Positions 45,381 through 58,450 of a stretch of DNA of 64,000 nt are shown here, in pieces. The notes beneath the pieces are model-generated. The model was not told the origin of the DNA and did no database searches. It saw only the letters and a list, made by a program, of their open reading frames with translations. The stretch comes from Paracyclopina nana (Eukaryota; Arthropoda; Copepoda; Cyclopoida; Cyclopettidae). The position numbers were made by a program, and so were the translations under genes. The first letter of the stretch is position 1. The number at the start of each line of letters is the position of its first letter. Where the stretch lies: positions 186,001 through 250,000 of the forward strand of contig JAGUCH010000010.1 of assembly GCA_019096065.1 (NCBI GenBank). The letters run 5' to 3'.

Positions 45381-46740
45381 GATGTTCAAACTATAATAAT
45401 CCATTACTAACAAATGTAAGCATCAAATGCTGATCTATCTCTTTCACTATGATTGGCTAAGGTTTTTCAAAAGCAATAGTTATGCCCCAATAACCTTTAC
45501 ATTGTGACTCTTGAGTTACCTTCATAACCTCCACTCTGGCAACCTTACAGGAGACTCCGCATTTGATTCCTTTATGAAAAGTACTGCTTAATGATTTCAA
45601 CTCATTAACTGCATTATTAATTTGACAAACAATATTCCGGTTCTTCTCTTCTTTATTTTATCAGTGTTGACAGAAAGATGGCAATTGATGGAAAGATTGT
45701 GTGACAAATCAAAAGATTGTGTTTTGGCTTTTCAAGATTGCATTCTAATCAATGAAATATATCAATAATTATGTGATGCTTAATGAAAGACAAGATGATT
45801 TAAAACCTTTTAAAATGCCATTTAGTCAATTTAGCCTTTTTAAGCGTTAATTCCTGAGGGTTTGAACACAAAAGACCTCTGAAGAAACATGATAAAAAGG
45901 AAAGCAGCGATAACTTTTTAACAGATGATGAAGTGTATACAATGGAGGTAACTCTGCTCTGTACGAAGAAAAGGAACTTAATTTATATTAACTTTCTGCC
46001 ATTTAAGCAAAGCTCCCATGAAATTGCAGCACTCGCTGGCACTCGGCCTTAAAAAGTTTCCCTCGGGTTTTCATACTCCAGCTTACTTTTAAAAAAAGGG
46101 GAACTCTGATGCGAAATAAAGACATTTATTATGGCCAATTGAAACAGCTCATCTTTTGTTTTCATTCACAGGTACAGCAACAATTTTGAAAGACTTCAGA
46201 AACATAATAATGATCAGCCTCAATACTTTAAGGCTTTGCAGTAGTTTTCGTATTATTATTGTTGAGAGAGGAGGGCTTAAAAATATATAGAGAGATTATG
46301 CTCATTTTTTGCATTGGAAAATAATCCTGTCTTCTTGTTCACCAGGGATTCAATTTTTGCATTTGAAAAAGTACACTTTTAGAAAAATACACTCATTTAT
46401 GCTTGAATAATTAAAATAACACTTTTGATAAATATGTTTCTCTTTTGTTTTTGCACCATTTACTAACAGTATGTACAGTTTTGTCATAGAAGAATTTAAA
46501 GATTTTTTGAACTGTTTTCTCTTATTTAATGGTTGAAGTCAATATAAACTTCAGTAAGTTTTAGACAAAACTTAGTAGCCTAAAAAAGTGATAGGTTTTC
46601 CAAGTGAAAATATTACTTTTCTCATGTAGGGTGAAATATTTGAATTTGGTCGAATTATCATCATATCATAGGAAAGGGGGACAGATAAGAAGAGATTTTT
46701 AAGAACTTTTAAAGCCTTGCTTTCAACAAGGGCTTAAATA
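45381..46740. other. Unannotated DNA between convergent genes
   Basis: Holds the 3' ends of the LNR-lectin gene (+) and the BAH gene (-). No clear AATAAA in the expected place for either and no further gene. Confidence 0.4.
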
Positions 46741-49700
46741 CTATTTACATTGATCATCGTCAGTTTGCTTCAGCACACCGGGCATAAATTGCACTCGCTT
46801 TTCTATGGCATCATGAGAACCAGCCAAGTAGTACTTGTCATTCGATTCATTGTCATTGGTTTCATCCCTGAAGTCGTCAAACTTGACCACATCACACCGA
46901 TGAGAAATGGTTTGCACATCATTTTCGTCATAGTGGTTTGACTCGAACAAGGCTCCCTGAAAATGCTTAAAAGTTAATAAACTGAAACTTAAAATATATC
47001 CATCTCCATTTATATATATATATATATATATATATAAGCTTGAACCTTTGGACATCTTTTTTTGTTTTCTGACAAAATGAAAAATATTAATTTAAATTCC
47101 GCATGACAGAAAAAAATAAATGATGCATCAGTTTTTATCGGGGCAATTTTCTTGGTTGCCTTGGGAAAATTGAATTTTATCGGTCTTTTCCCTTTAAAAT
47201 TGATTGTTTCAGTTATTACAAAAAATCTTTCCAACGATATCATTTAAAAGTCCTGTATCTCTTGAATAAGTGACACAAAATTTAGATTCCCGTACCGTCC
47301 AATTTTGAATGGACAGACTGTATAATAAGTATATAAATAATACATATATACTAAGTATATAATATGAATTAAATTAGTTGAGTCACCTTGGGTTGGAGAA
47401 GGTTGTTGAGACTTTTTCGATCCTTCACATTCAATTCTGCAAGATGGTAGTACCACCGTACGCCTACATTTTTGTTGCCCGATGCCGTCTCCCACATGGA
47501 TTCTAGGCGCCCAATGTAAGGTTGATCCGGGCAGTTGGTTGATAGGAAAACAGCGCTGTCACCAATGCCCAACTTCTCATCCTTGCGCTCAATCAGCTTA
47601 TGGTAAATCCGACCCTTTGCCCTCTTTTGCCCCTTGTCTGCCCATTTCCAGACTTGATCCTTGGGCAAAAAAGAGGCGATTCCACCATTCTTGCTTCCGT
47701 CTATTTCAGAATCGGAGCTCTGGAAAGATGCAATTGAATTGTATTGCTGGGTATTTTTATATAGGACACAAGTCAACTTACTGATGAAATGGAAGGTCTT
47801 GGTGCCAGATTAGCCTTTCTGACAACTTTTGTGTTTGCATGAGGTTGCTTACTTGGCTGACTGCCCACATGGATGCGCATCTTCAGACTTTGCTTGCATT
47901 CCGGATCAAGACTTGGTTTAATGCTACCATCTTCTCGAACCACATGGCTTTGTTTACTTTCTTGCTTGACACCCACAATGTTTTGTTTACTTTTCTTCTG
48001 AAGTGGCTCGGTGTCAAATGAACTTCTCGGTGTCTTGGGGGAAAAGCTTGCCCAGGATTGACGACGTTTACGCCGATGCAAAGTTGTCATCAATGGATCC
48101 GGATCATGCACTGAAAGAAATGTCATCCATATACCAAATGCCAAGATATTGCATGAAGTGTGTCCTACCAACAAGAGGATAATTTGGGGGGAGAAAGCGT
48201 ATACTGTCTACATGTATGTCCCGATTGTCTCCATCGTCCAGTTCCACATTGACATAGTTGCTGTCAAGTTTGGGGTCAATTTCAATATCACTGATGGTGC
48301 CTGGATACAGATGATTGTACTTTTGGCTCCAGTAAGCGCACACACGAGTGCCAATCGTCAAGGCATCAACTGAATGTGGACGAACTTCGAATATCTGCAA
48401 AAAAAGAACATGTTCTTCATACTCTGAAGTTGTAATAAGTTGTAATGACGTACAGCTTCATTGAGGACTTCCTCCCTCGAGAAAATGTGGGGCTTGTTGC
48501 CCCTCTCTTTGTCAACCAGAACCCCATAAATGTCTGGTGGACTTATGGCCTGGATTTTGCCAGGATGAAAGTGTCCGTCCAATTTGACCAGAACACGTAA
48601 ACCCTCTTCCAGATCATCTTGCTTTATCAAGCACGACTCAGGACCTGCATTGCAAACCAACACTATTATAGTATGAATTACTCATAATGAAGAGAATGAT
48701 TACCCTGGATCGGCTCATGGATGTCATCATCGTCACATGTCGTTGATCGCCTTCGCTTCTTGTGGTGTTTGTGGTGGTGATGGCGATGATGCTTATGCTT
48801 TTCCTTCTTCTCCTTTTTGGCCTTCTTCTCTTGCTTCCGGATCTTGAGCATCATCTTTGGCAAGGGCTGCTCTTCTTCCTCAGCATCACTGACGTCAGCA
48901 TCAACATTGAGATCTTCCTTGAGAAGAAAGGCTTCCTTCTTCACAATTGTTGGCGTGTCCAATTTAGACACTTCTTGCTTCTTCGGACTTCTATCATTGT
49001 TAGCAGCATTAATAGACACTTCCTTCTTTATGGGACTTACAGGAGAGATGAGATGAACTTCTCTCTTGATGTTGGCGCAAGACAAAGGTGTGCTTGTCTT
49101 GAGAATCGGCTCTGCCTTTGGAGTCTTGGTATTGGTACTTGGACTTACTGGTGTACACCGACCAGTTTTTGTGTCATGTAGAAGAAAGGCGTCTTTCTTT
49201 GGCGTCCAACTTGATACATTGTTCTTGGCATCCTCCTCCGGTGCAGAAGGCTTGCTACTAGTCAATTTAAGAAGATTCTCAAACGGATTCGGCCGCGCTG
49301 ACCTGAATTTGGAGTTGATTGTAGACAAGTCAAGACCGTTGTTACTAGATGACGATGTATGTGGTGAACTGACAGGACTAGGGCTGGCCTTTGTAGGCTT
49401 CAGCCATGGAATGATTGGCGCCAATGTGGTCTTCTTATTGCTGGACAACTTGCTCGGTGATGATGTTGGTGGTTTGAGTTGTAAAAGCTCCTTGTATTTC
49501 TCCTTGTAACGCTTCTGTATCACTGCCAAATCGCCCCTCATTTTGGCCTCCCACTCGTCCATTTGTGTCTGGCTTTTCGCAATAGCCCCTTTGTTTGATT
49601 TGCTTGCAATAAATGCCTTGGCTTTGGTCTCAGCCTTTGGACTTTGGTACTCGCGACAATCAAGGCTCTTTGACCTGGACTTGCTACTACTTAGAGATTC

Positions 49701-51012
49701 ATCATTGGGATTCTTCAGGTGGCCTTCATCATCACTCAGAAAAGCAGCATCACACAATAGGCCAAGCCTTGAAGGCCGTCTTCGTTCCTTTTCGTGTTTC
49801 TCAATACTTTCGGCCAAGATGTGAAGTCCAACCGGATCGAGCTCAGGTTCGCCAACAGACAAAACATCTTCGTGCACTTTGATCTCCACTGATTCTGGAC
49901 GTTGTAGTGTCTTGTCTGCCTTTGGCCGTGGTTCTTCTTTGGCTGCCAACAGGGGGGACTGTTGTTGCTGATGATGGTGCTGATACAAGAAACCTTGACG
50001 AGCCTGGAGCCAGGATTCTTGCTGAAGTTGCATTAATGACTGTTGGAAAGGCGTGAGACCGATGGGTGCTGATGGCGGTGGCGGGGCGGGTGAAGGCCAC
50101 AGGGCGGCAGACATGGGGTTGAAGCCTGGCACAAAGAACACTTGTCCTGTCAGAGGATCCTGGTAGCCTGGCTGATATGCCAGAGGCCACATCGGGGGCC
50201 AATACGGTCCAGCCGAAGCTAGAGAAGCTAATGTTGATGAAGACGATGTTGCCTGTTGAGGCAATGGTGGCGTAGGCCTTGGTGGGGTTTTCAAATCTCT
50301 TTGTCTGCCCACAGCAATGCCTATTGGGATGGACGTCTTGCTGTCTTCCTGATCTGAAGTCACCGTCTCGCTTTTCAGATGCTTCATCCCGGAGGACTCA
50401 CTGGAGGCTGGACTACTGTTTGAGAACAAGGAACTCCAGGACGATGATGAGAGCTGACCGCTTACACCCAGACCCGGGCTGGACGTCATGATGGAGATGG
50501 GTTCCCCAAGTTGGACACCAGAGCTTGACGTCAAAATGGAGATGGGCTCCCCAAGTTGGGCGCCATAATTTGACATTGGGGTTGCACTCAGCCTGGACGA
50601 TTGCCATTGACGAAGGGACTTGTGATTCACCGGGGTTGTTCGAGAGCAATTGGCTGAAGAAAGGGACGAGTCCCAGTCTTCAAATGCTGAGTCGTTGCCA
50701 TCAGTCGTCCCATCGTGGGCCACTCCATCTGGATTGCGCCTTTCTATTAATATAAGAACATGATTAAGATAGATAAGATATACTAAGATGCTGGCGCACC
50801 TGTCTTGATGTGGTGGTACACCAACGGCTTGGCTTCTGGAGTAAGCGAAATCGGTGGACTAGCCAACCGGTTGGGAATGGGCCGAATCACTGGGCTGAGG
50901 CTGCTGCTCACCGAGGCTGCTGCCAACAAAGGATGCGAATGTCGACCGGTTGGATATGTCGTGGTGGTTTGCTCCCAAGCTGTGAAGTGTCGAGTGGTTG
51001 TCGTGGTTGCAC
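46741..51012 (-). CDS. BAH-domain chromatin reader, BAHCC1/TNRC18/winged-eye family
   Basis: Nuclear chromatin regulator. Seven exons in transcript order are 51012-50800, 50743-48704, 48644-48454, 48394-48169, 48110-47782, 47719-47387 and 46956-46741; every junction is GT-AG with matching phase, giving about 1,182 residues and an incomplete N-terminus. The large exon 2 is Ser/Pro-rich and low in complexity, holds a short internal duplication (QLGEPISI twice) and ends in a Lys/His-rich basic patch (HRHHHHKHHKKRRR). Exons 3-4 encode Tudor-like folds (LVKLDGHFHPGKI; VCAYWSQKYNHLYPGTI). Exons 6-7 encode a C-terminal BAH domain (VGVRWYYH; ALFESNHYDENDVQTISH; YYLAGSHD). In mammals the BAH domains of this family read repressive histone H3 methylation, and fly winged eye is a chromatin silencing factor. 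The five introns between exons 1 and 6 are 56-62 bp, the last 430 bp. The CpG-rich block at 52.1-52.4 kb may be its promoter. Confidence 0.9.
47011..47036. repeat. (TA)13 microsatellite
   Basis: Uninterrupted TA run in the last intron of the BAH gene. Confidence 0.97.
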
Positions 51013-51649
51013 CTGAAATCAGGTAATAACATAAGCTTATTTTTATCATTGCTCTACTACCAAATATTTTGAAAAATGAAAATTGATGAGTATTTTATAA
51101 GTGAATAGTTCCTCAGCTAAAAATAACGGACAATACTGAATTTTGAGAGAACTGATTCTTCCTATTGTACTGCAAAGTGTTTACTTTCAGTAACTATTGA
51201 AGTCAAGGCATATTTTCATGACATAGACAATGATTCCATTCCTACTTTGTCATAGAATCAAAAATGAACAGAGTCATCAATTTCAAAAGTGAATTCAATA
51301 CCGTTTCAGTCATTTTCAGTTGAATTTCAGTCATTAAAGCTTGGAACAGCAGTCAATTTTGGGAGAAACTGTTTCGGAAGAAATTCAGTCTTGGAAAAAA
51401 CTCAATCTAAAAAGTAAATGTAGCAGCAAAATTCGTTCATTTTCAGATTCATTTTTTATTGTGACCTGCATGTCAGTTATTTGTCATTGTCAGTTGACTA
51501 ACATTCATTTTAAGCTGAAATGCAATTGTGAAAAATTGAAATTCAGTCATTTCTATCATCAATTTTTTTCCTTTTCGGTTGAAATTCAATATTTGCCATT
51601 TTAAATATTTTCATTTTCGGTTGAAATTTAGTCATTGCCATTTTAAATA
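51013..51649. other. Probable 5' intron of the BAH gene
   Basis: The first recognised exon begins after an AG at 51013-51014 (minus strand TTTCAG). Upstream is AT-rich DNA with no exon I can support. Confidence 0.4.
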
Positions 51650-51880
51650 TTTTTTCAGTAGAAATTCAGCCATTTTCATTTGAAATTCAGTCATTTTCAG
51701 TTGAAATTCAGCCAAATTCATTTGAAATTCAGTCATTTTCATTTGAAATTCAGTCATTTTCATTTGAAGTTCAGCCTTTTTTCATTTGAAATTCAGTCAT
51801 TTTCAGTAGAAATTCAGCCATTTTCATTTGAAATTCAGTCATTTTCAGTTGAAATTCAGTCACTTTCAATAACGGAAAGC
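51650..51880. repeat. CAGTCATTTTCATTTGAAATT array (21-bp unit)
   Basis: About eleven copies, degenerating leftward to 51300. The unit is a multiple of three, so the Phe/Ser/His-rich plus-strand frame stays open across it. Confidence 0.9.
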
Positions 51881-52099
51881 AGTCATTATTTTCAGTTGAA
51901 ATTCTGCCCAGGATGCCGAGCAGGTCTCAACACGACGAGAATCAGCTGAAACTCGAATCAGCTGACGAAAATCGGTTAAATTCCGTTGCGTAGCAAACAA
52001 ATTAAAAAAATTCCGCCAAAGCGCACCGCGTCAACTCTTTTTGGCCAAATCCTACACTCTATTTTTCCCCTCGCTTACCCTGAGGCCTTTGGTGGTCAT

Positions 52100-52420
52100 T
52101 GTTGAGTTGGTAAGTGAGCCAATTTCGGGCCTGGGCCCCGGGGCCGCCTCGGGTCTCCTGCTTGGGCCCGAGGAGCCCGCGGGGCCCGCGGTTTGCCCCC
52201 GAGCTGCTGCTGTCACTAGGCAACAGCATCGCGATTTTCCATTTTTTTTTATTTGCTGTTGTTGTTTTCTGATGGTCAACTTGGTTCAATGCCCAAAGTG
52301 AGACTGAATTGGTCGGCCCGGCGCGCCCGAGTTTGGGGCCACTTTTATTTTTCGGTGCGTAGAAACGACGGTTGTTCGTCAAACGGGGCAGCGGGCGGCA
52401 AAATCTAGGGCGTATGCTCG
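52100..52420. promoter_or_regulatory. CpG- and GC-rich block, candidate promoter of the BAH gene
   Basis: A sharp local rise in G+C with many CpGs (GGCCCCGGGGCCGCC and similar) in otherwise AT-rich DNA, 1.1 kb upstream of the first recognised BAH-gene exon. On the minus strand an ATG at about 52102 opens a short frame ending at a GTAAGC donor, but its phase does not fit the next exon. The promoter role is inferred from composition and position. Confidence 0.4.
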
Positions 52421-52489
52421 AAACCACCAACTCAATGTTAGAAGCAGCTCTTTATTCTTTATTTTTTGTGTGGAGTATTTTCATCATTT

Positions 52490-52660
52490 TTCCGGAGTAT
52501 TTTTATTATTTTTTGTGAAGTATTTTATAGTTTTTTGAGGTGCATTTTTATAGTTTTTTGAGGTGCATTTTTATAGTTTTTTGAGGTGCATTTTAATCAT
52601 TAATTGAGGTGCATTTATATCATTTTTTGAGGTGCATTTTTATCATTTTTTGAGGATTAT
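52490..52660. repeat. TTTTTTGAGGTGCATTTTTATAG array (about 22 bp)
   Basis: About seven copies with TATAG or TATCA alternatives. Confidence 0.85.
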
Positions 52661-53840
52661 TTTTATTATTCTTTGTGGGCTCTCAAAAGAATAGTATTTA
52701 TTTCGAATCTTTGTTATTCAAAGGATGATGAAAAATCGATGCTAGTTTTCACATTATGAAAAAAAATCTTTTTAACTAGAAAATTATTAAATGTAGTGCT
52801 CGAAATTGAAAACAAGCATTTTCTACGAAAAATTGAATTTTTAAGCTTAAAAAATGCCCAGGAATGTCGGAATGATTCATGGAATTATTTTTAAAAAAGT
52901 TGAGCTCGAGGCCGGATTCGATCTGTGAGCTGAGTCGCGCTGCGCTTCCAGAAGAATCACGCGTGCGCGCTGTGAAAAGCCGTGTGACCCGACGATTTCG
53001 CGACTTTTCTCCATTGCTCAAAATCGCGCCCTTTTTCGCGGATTTTGCACTTTTTTGGAGCCACTTCCGAATTCCGGTTGAAATTGGCTCGTTTTCAAGC
53101 GCAAAATCACACTCAACTTTGGCTGAAAAGTTTCACTTTAAGGCTGATTTCGATTGCCGTTTTTGGCTTTTACTAGCCAAGTTTTGGCCATTTTTGAAAG
53201 GTGAACACTGGCCACACTTTCACGTCAACCGGCAGGCGTTCTTTTTCCGTGAAAAAGGTATATTGAAACCCTCGGATCTTTTTTTGTCAGTTGCCAACCA
53301 ACTTTTTTTCTGCGTCAAAAATGAGTCACACCACGTGGATTTTTGCGGGAAAATCCCAAAAGTCACCAACAAAAAGATCTAAAATGCCAGTTTCTTCATT
53401 TAAAATTCACTTGTTTCAATTTCATTCTAAGAATTGCTCAGTTTTTTGTTTGTTTATTTTTATTTTTATTTTTAAAAAGCTGCTAATCTTCTGTAAAGTT
53501 TTCTTTTTTAAAGTTTCATTTTCATGGTCTCGATTTTCCATTAACTATTTAAGCTCAGTTTTGTGCTCATTTCAAAATTAGGCCTCAGTTTGAGTGGGGC
53601 TAGGTCTTACGATTAGGCTCAGCAAAAAGCTCAGTTTGCTCAGTAGTGGGGATTTATCAACTTTGCTCACATCAGAAAAACCCTCATGAAAAACTGCATT
53701 CAAGCTTCTTCAAATTATTACTGCGATGATCAGATGATTATTTTGAAAACAAAAACTGAGCTTCTTTTACAACCTCTATTGTCAAATGACAATTTTTAAA
53801 TGAAGGCTCAATTTCGGTAACTTCAATTCCTTCATGTTTG
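52661..53840. other. Region with one 167-codon open frame of unknown status
   Basis: A plus-strand frame from ATG 52879 to 53382 encodes 167 Phe/Lys-rich residues with no domain I recognise, no good splice partners and no signal or membrane segment. It crosses a slightly GC-richer patch. I rate it as probably non-coding. Confidence 0.25.
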
Positions 53841-53844
53841 TCGC

Positions 53845-54800
53845 AGTACTGTAAGGCTCAGTAGCATAAGGCTCAGTACTAGAAGGCTCAGTACCGGAAG
53901 GCTCAGTACTGGAAGGCTCAGTACAGGAAGTCTAAGTATTGGAAGATTCAGTGCTGGAAGGCTCACTATTGGACAGTTCAGTACAGAAAGGCTCAGTACA
54001 GGAAGTCTAAGTATTAGAAGGCTCAGCACTGGATGGTTCAGAACAGAAAGGCTCAGTGCTGGAAGGCTCACTATTGGACAGTTCAGTACAGAAAGGCTCA
54101 GTACTGGAAGGCTCACTATTGGACAGTTCAGTACAGGAAGGCTCAGCATTGGATGGTTCAGTACAGGAAGTCAAAGTATTGGAATGCTCAGTATCGGAAG
54201 GTTCAGTACTGGAAGGCTCAGCACTGGAAGGTTCAGTACAGGAAGTCAAAGTATTGGAATGCTCAGTATCGGAAGGTTCAGTACTGGAAGGCTAATTCCT
54301 GGTAAGCTCAGTATACTTTAAGGCTAAGTAACGAAAGGCTCAGCCCTGAAAGACTCGGTTCTTGAAGTCTCAGTATTGAAAGGCTCAGAACTGGAAGGCT
54401 CTTTCATAGAAGGCTCATTCATGGAAGGCTCATTAATGAAAAGCTCAATAATGAAAAGCTCATTCATGGAAGGCTCATTCATGGAAGGCTCATTAATGAA
54501 AAGCTCATTAATGAAAGGCACATTAATGGAAGCTAGTGCATTAGTGGAAGGCTCTTTAATGGAAGGCTCATTTATGGAAGGCTCATTTATGGAAGGCTCA
54601 GCCTTGAAAGACTCAGTTTTGAAGTCTCAGTTTTGAAAGGCTCAGCCCTGAAAGACTCAGTTTGTGAAGTCTCAGTTTTGAAAGGCTCTTTAGTGGAAGG
54701 CTCATTTATGGAAGGTTCTGACTTTGACTCATTTTTGCAGTTAGAAGGCTCATTTTTAGTGGAAGGTTCAGTTTTGGAAAGTTCCACTGGTTTTTTTTTC
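53845..54800. repeat. GGCTCAGTACTGGAA / GGCTCATTCATGGAA arrays (15-bp unit)
   Basis: Two adjoining 15-bp arrays: CAGTACTGGAAGGCT to about 54320, then CATTCATGGAAGGCT from about 54370. The period is a multiple of three, so frames stay open on both strands as 5-residue repeats; these are not supported genes. Confidence 0.93.
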
Positions 54801-55650
54801 AAGGCTGAGTTCTTGAAGCTCCGTTAAAAGGACTCGGTCTTTTTTGCTCAGTCAGATAGGCTCAGTTTTTCGTAAAACTCCGCTTTTTTCATATATATTT
54901 ACAAGGCTCAGCCAAAAAAGGCTCATTCATGGCTCGGTAAAGTGAATACTGTTATAGTAAGCTCATATGGCCTTTAAAAGTGGCGAGAAAGCCTTAAAGG
55001 CCAATGTAAGAATGAATGAAGGCCTTTCTTCCGCACACGAGACCAAATGGCTGTTTTTTCATAGTAGATTTTTCTATTATTTTAAAAAGTGAATAAAGCA
55101 TTTTTACTTTGAATATTCATATAGAAAAAGACTTGAGTGAAAATATAATTAAAATATAATTTGAGCTTTTTTCAAATGATTCCAAAATGGAAAATTGTCA
55201 ATTAAAGTAAGCTTAAAAATGTAATTTTAACCTGTTTCACTTTATTTGTGTACTATTATGGCTGAAATCAGCGTTAAGGCCTCTCAAAGGCCGTGGAAAG
55301 GCTCCCAGTCGTCTGGAAGACTTAAAGGCCTCACCATGGGGAAAAGTGGCCTTTAAAACATTTTAAAAGCTGCACATTTCAATTATTTTAAAGAGAAGAA
55401 TTGTATTGGGGATTTTTCAGTAGAAAATCCCATGTGCATATGTGGTGGTGGGCTTTGAAGGCCGGAAAGTCGAGTGTGCACATGAGAGAGAAAGCTTCTC
55501 GTTGCTTCGACGAAGCTTCGTCGCAGTTAATGCCGAAATTGCTGAAGCACACGTGAATTCAGCCATTTGCTACTATAAAAAAGCTGCAATTTAAAAATCA
55601 CAGAATTCAGCCTGATTTAACTTGGCCAAGTCGAAATTTTTAATTGAAAT
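54801..55650. other. Unannotated DNA
   Basis: AT-rich with AAGGCCT words. No gene seen. Confidence 0.4.
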
Positions 55651-57260
55651 TGCAAAATACTGAGAGTGCTGAGAGTATCTAGTTAGAATGCTGAGAGTGC
55701 TGAGCTCATCTAGATGGAATGCTGAGAGAGCTGAAAGTCCAAAAACTATGAGTACTCAAGGTACAAAAATAACTGAGAGTGCCAAAAAACCAACAGTACT
55801 GAAAATCCAAAAACTGAGAGTACTGAGAGCACCAAAATGTACTGAGAGTACCATGAGTACCAGATAACTAACAGCACTGAAAGTTACATAAAACTGAGAG
55901 TACTGAGAGCACCAAGAGTACCATGAGTACCAAGATTGCTGAGAGTACCAAAAACTGAGAGCACTGGAAGTAGTACAAAAATAACTAAGAGTACTGACTA
56001 CACCAAAAAACTGAGTGACTGCTGAAGGTTAACTGAGAGCACCAAGAGAACTGAGAGTACTGAAAGTCCCAAAAACTGAGAGAGTACTGAAGGTAAAAAA
56101 CTGAGAGTACTGAAGTCCAAAAACTGAGAGCACCGAAAGTCCCAAAAACTGAGAGTACTGAAAGTCCAAAAACTGAGCGAGTACTGAAGGTAAAAAACTG
56201 AGAGTACTGAGAGCACCAAGAGCACTGAGAGAATCATGGTACTGAGAGCACTGAAAGTCCAAAACTGAGAGAGTACTGAAGGTAAAAAAACTGAGAATAC
56301 TGACAGTATCTTGTGTACCAAGATTGCTGAGAGCACTGAAAGTCCATTAAACTGAGACCATTGAGGATACCAAGTCTAGTTAATTGAAATTAAGCATATT
56401 ACTTGATTAGCTTCTAATTCCACTGAGATAGCAAAAACTGAGAGCACATATCCTGAGAGTACCTAGAGACCTGACATGCTGAGAGTACCAAAAGTGCACA
56501 GAGTACCAAAAACAGAGACTACTGAAAGTCCAAAAACTGAGAATACCAAAAAACATTGAAATTACAAATAACTGAGTGCTGAGAGCACAAAAAGCTGAAA
56601 GTAACAAAACTACTGAGATCAAACACCTAAGATACATAAAACTGAGAGTGCTGAGATGTCATAATAAACTGAGAGTGCGTAGATGTCAAAATAAACTGAG
56701 AGCACCAAGAGAACTGAGAGTGCAGTGCTGAGAACACCAAAAAACTGAGAGTACTGAAAGTCCAAAAAACTGAGAGTACCGAAAGTCCAAAAAACTGAGC
56801 GAGTACTGAAGGTAAAAAACTGAGAGTACTGAGAGCACTGAAAGTGCAAAAAACTGAGAGTACCAAAAAACACTGAAAATACAAATAACTGAGTGCTGAG
56901 AGCACAAAAAGCTGAAAGTAACAAAACTACTGAGATAAAACACCCAAGATACCTAAAACTGAGAGTGCTGAGCGTACAAAAACTGAGAGTGCTGAGATGT
57001 CAAAATAAACTGAGAGCACCATGAGAACTGAGAGTGCAGTGCTGAGAACACCAAAAAACTGAGAGTACTGAAAGTCCAAAAAACTGAGAGAGTACTGAAG
57101 GTAAAAAACTGAGAGTGCTGAGCGTACAAAAACTGAGAGTGCTGAGATGTCAAAATAAACTGATATCGCAAGAGTACTGAGAGCACCATGAGTGCTGAGA
57201 AGGCCCAATTTTTTCCCAATTGGTTCAGTTATTGTATTGAGTACCAAACGTGCTGAGACA
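55651..57260. repeat. ACTGAGAGTACTGAAAGTCC complex array
   Basis: About 1.6 kb of short degenerate units (ACTGAGAGTACTGAAAGTCC, ACTGAGAGCACCAAGAG). A longer block, from CTGAGAGTGCNNAGATGTC, is repeated at about 56645 and 56984. Minus-strand Phe/Ser/Leu-rich frames here are array products. Confidence 0.9.
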
Positions 57261-57561
57261 ACTATCTATGATGACCAGAATTGTTTATGGTACTGATCAC
57301 TAATTTATTAGTTCCCACTGAATGCCAAAAGAACTTTGAGAGCTGAAAATTACAAAGTTTGCCAAAAGAGTGCCAAAATCTCAGGAGATTTCTTTAACTG
57401 AGATTTTTGTCCCTAGTTTTTTTTTTCCGCAATTGATTCCATTTTGGAATTTTTTGAGGTCACGATTTTCAAAGTGTCATTAAAAATGGCTTTTTTCCAG
57501 ACAAAGAGAATTGCTGCAGGTGATTAGGCCTTCTTCTCTCTCTCTTTTATCAAATAGATGA

Positions 57562-57577
57562 GCGCGCGCGCGCGCGC
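57562..57577. repeat. (GC)n run
   Basis: Alternating purine-pyrimidine GCGCGC tract, a potential Z-DNA former, like the one at 37480-37497. Confidence 0.9.
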
Positions 57578-57679
57578 ACAGGTAAAAAAATTGCTCATGT
57601 GAGTTAAAAACACAGTGGCCGATTGCAAAGTTGCCAACCTTCAGATAAATGACAAAAAAACTTAAACATTACGTTCGTA

Positions 57680-58450
57680 GAAAGTCATTGCGCTCACGTT
57701 TAGCATCATTGCGCTCATCTTCAGAGCACTGCGCTCTTCTTACTGCCTAAAACTTAAAAGCGCCGCGCTCTTCAATAACGCACTGTGCTCATGATGAGCG
57801 CAGTGCACAAAAGCGAGCCGCACTCGATCTTTATGCACTGCGCTCTTAAAAAACGCACTGCGCTCTAAATGTCGCACTACGCTCGTAAAGGACGCTCCTC
57901 CGCTCTTTAAAAAGTGCTCTTCGCTCTTTTAAAAGTAACTCATTGCGTTCTTAAAAAATGCTCTTTGCTCTTTAAAAAGTAACTCATTGCGCTCTTAAAA
58001 AAACGCACCGCGCTTTTAATAATCACATTGCTCTCTTAAAAAACGCACTGCGCTCTTAATAATCACATTGCTTTCTTTAAAAACGCACTGCGCTCTTTAA
58101 AAAATGCTTTTTGCTCTTTAAAAAGTAACTCATTGCGCTCTTAAAAAAACGCACTGCGCTCTTAATAATCACATTGCTCTCTTTAAAAAACGCACTGCGC
58201 TCTTAATAATCACATTGCTCTCTTTGAAGAACGCACTACGCTCTCTAAAGACGCACTGCGCTCTTTAAAAAATGCTCTTTGCTCTTTAAAATTAATTCAT
58301 TGCGCTCTTAATAATCACATTGCTATCTTTAAAAAACGCACTGCGCTCTCAAAAAAAGGCAAACTGCGCTCTTTAAAAAGTGCACTTCGCTCCTTTGAAA
58401 TTAACTCATTGCGCTCTTAAAAAATGCGCTGCGCTCTTAAGTATCCTCAT
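57680..58450. repeat. AAAAAACGCACTGCGCTCTT array (about 18-20 bp)
   Basis: About forty degenerate copies, with interspersed AATAATCACATTGCTCTCTT units. CGCACTGCGCTC keeps the array richer in CpG than its surroundings. Confidence 0.9.

Noticed and set aside
52052..52130. First coding exon of the BAH gene (minus-strand ATG then GTAAGC)
   Set aside because: Exon length gives the wrong phase for the exon starting at 51012, and no linking exon is visible.
52910..52985. tRNA-like sequence on the minus strand
   Set aside because: A partial T-arm-like string only; no acceptor or anticodon stem can be formed.
52879..53382. 167-codon plus-strand frame as a real gene
   Set aside because: No domain, no splice partners, compositionally like its surroundings. 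Kept only as an uncertain note.
53832..54636. Repeat-protein frames on both strands
   Set aside because: A 15-bp array keeps frames open automatically. There are no splice or start-site features.
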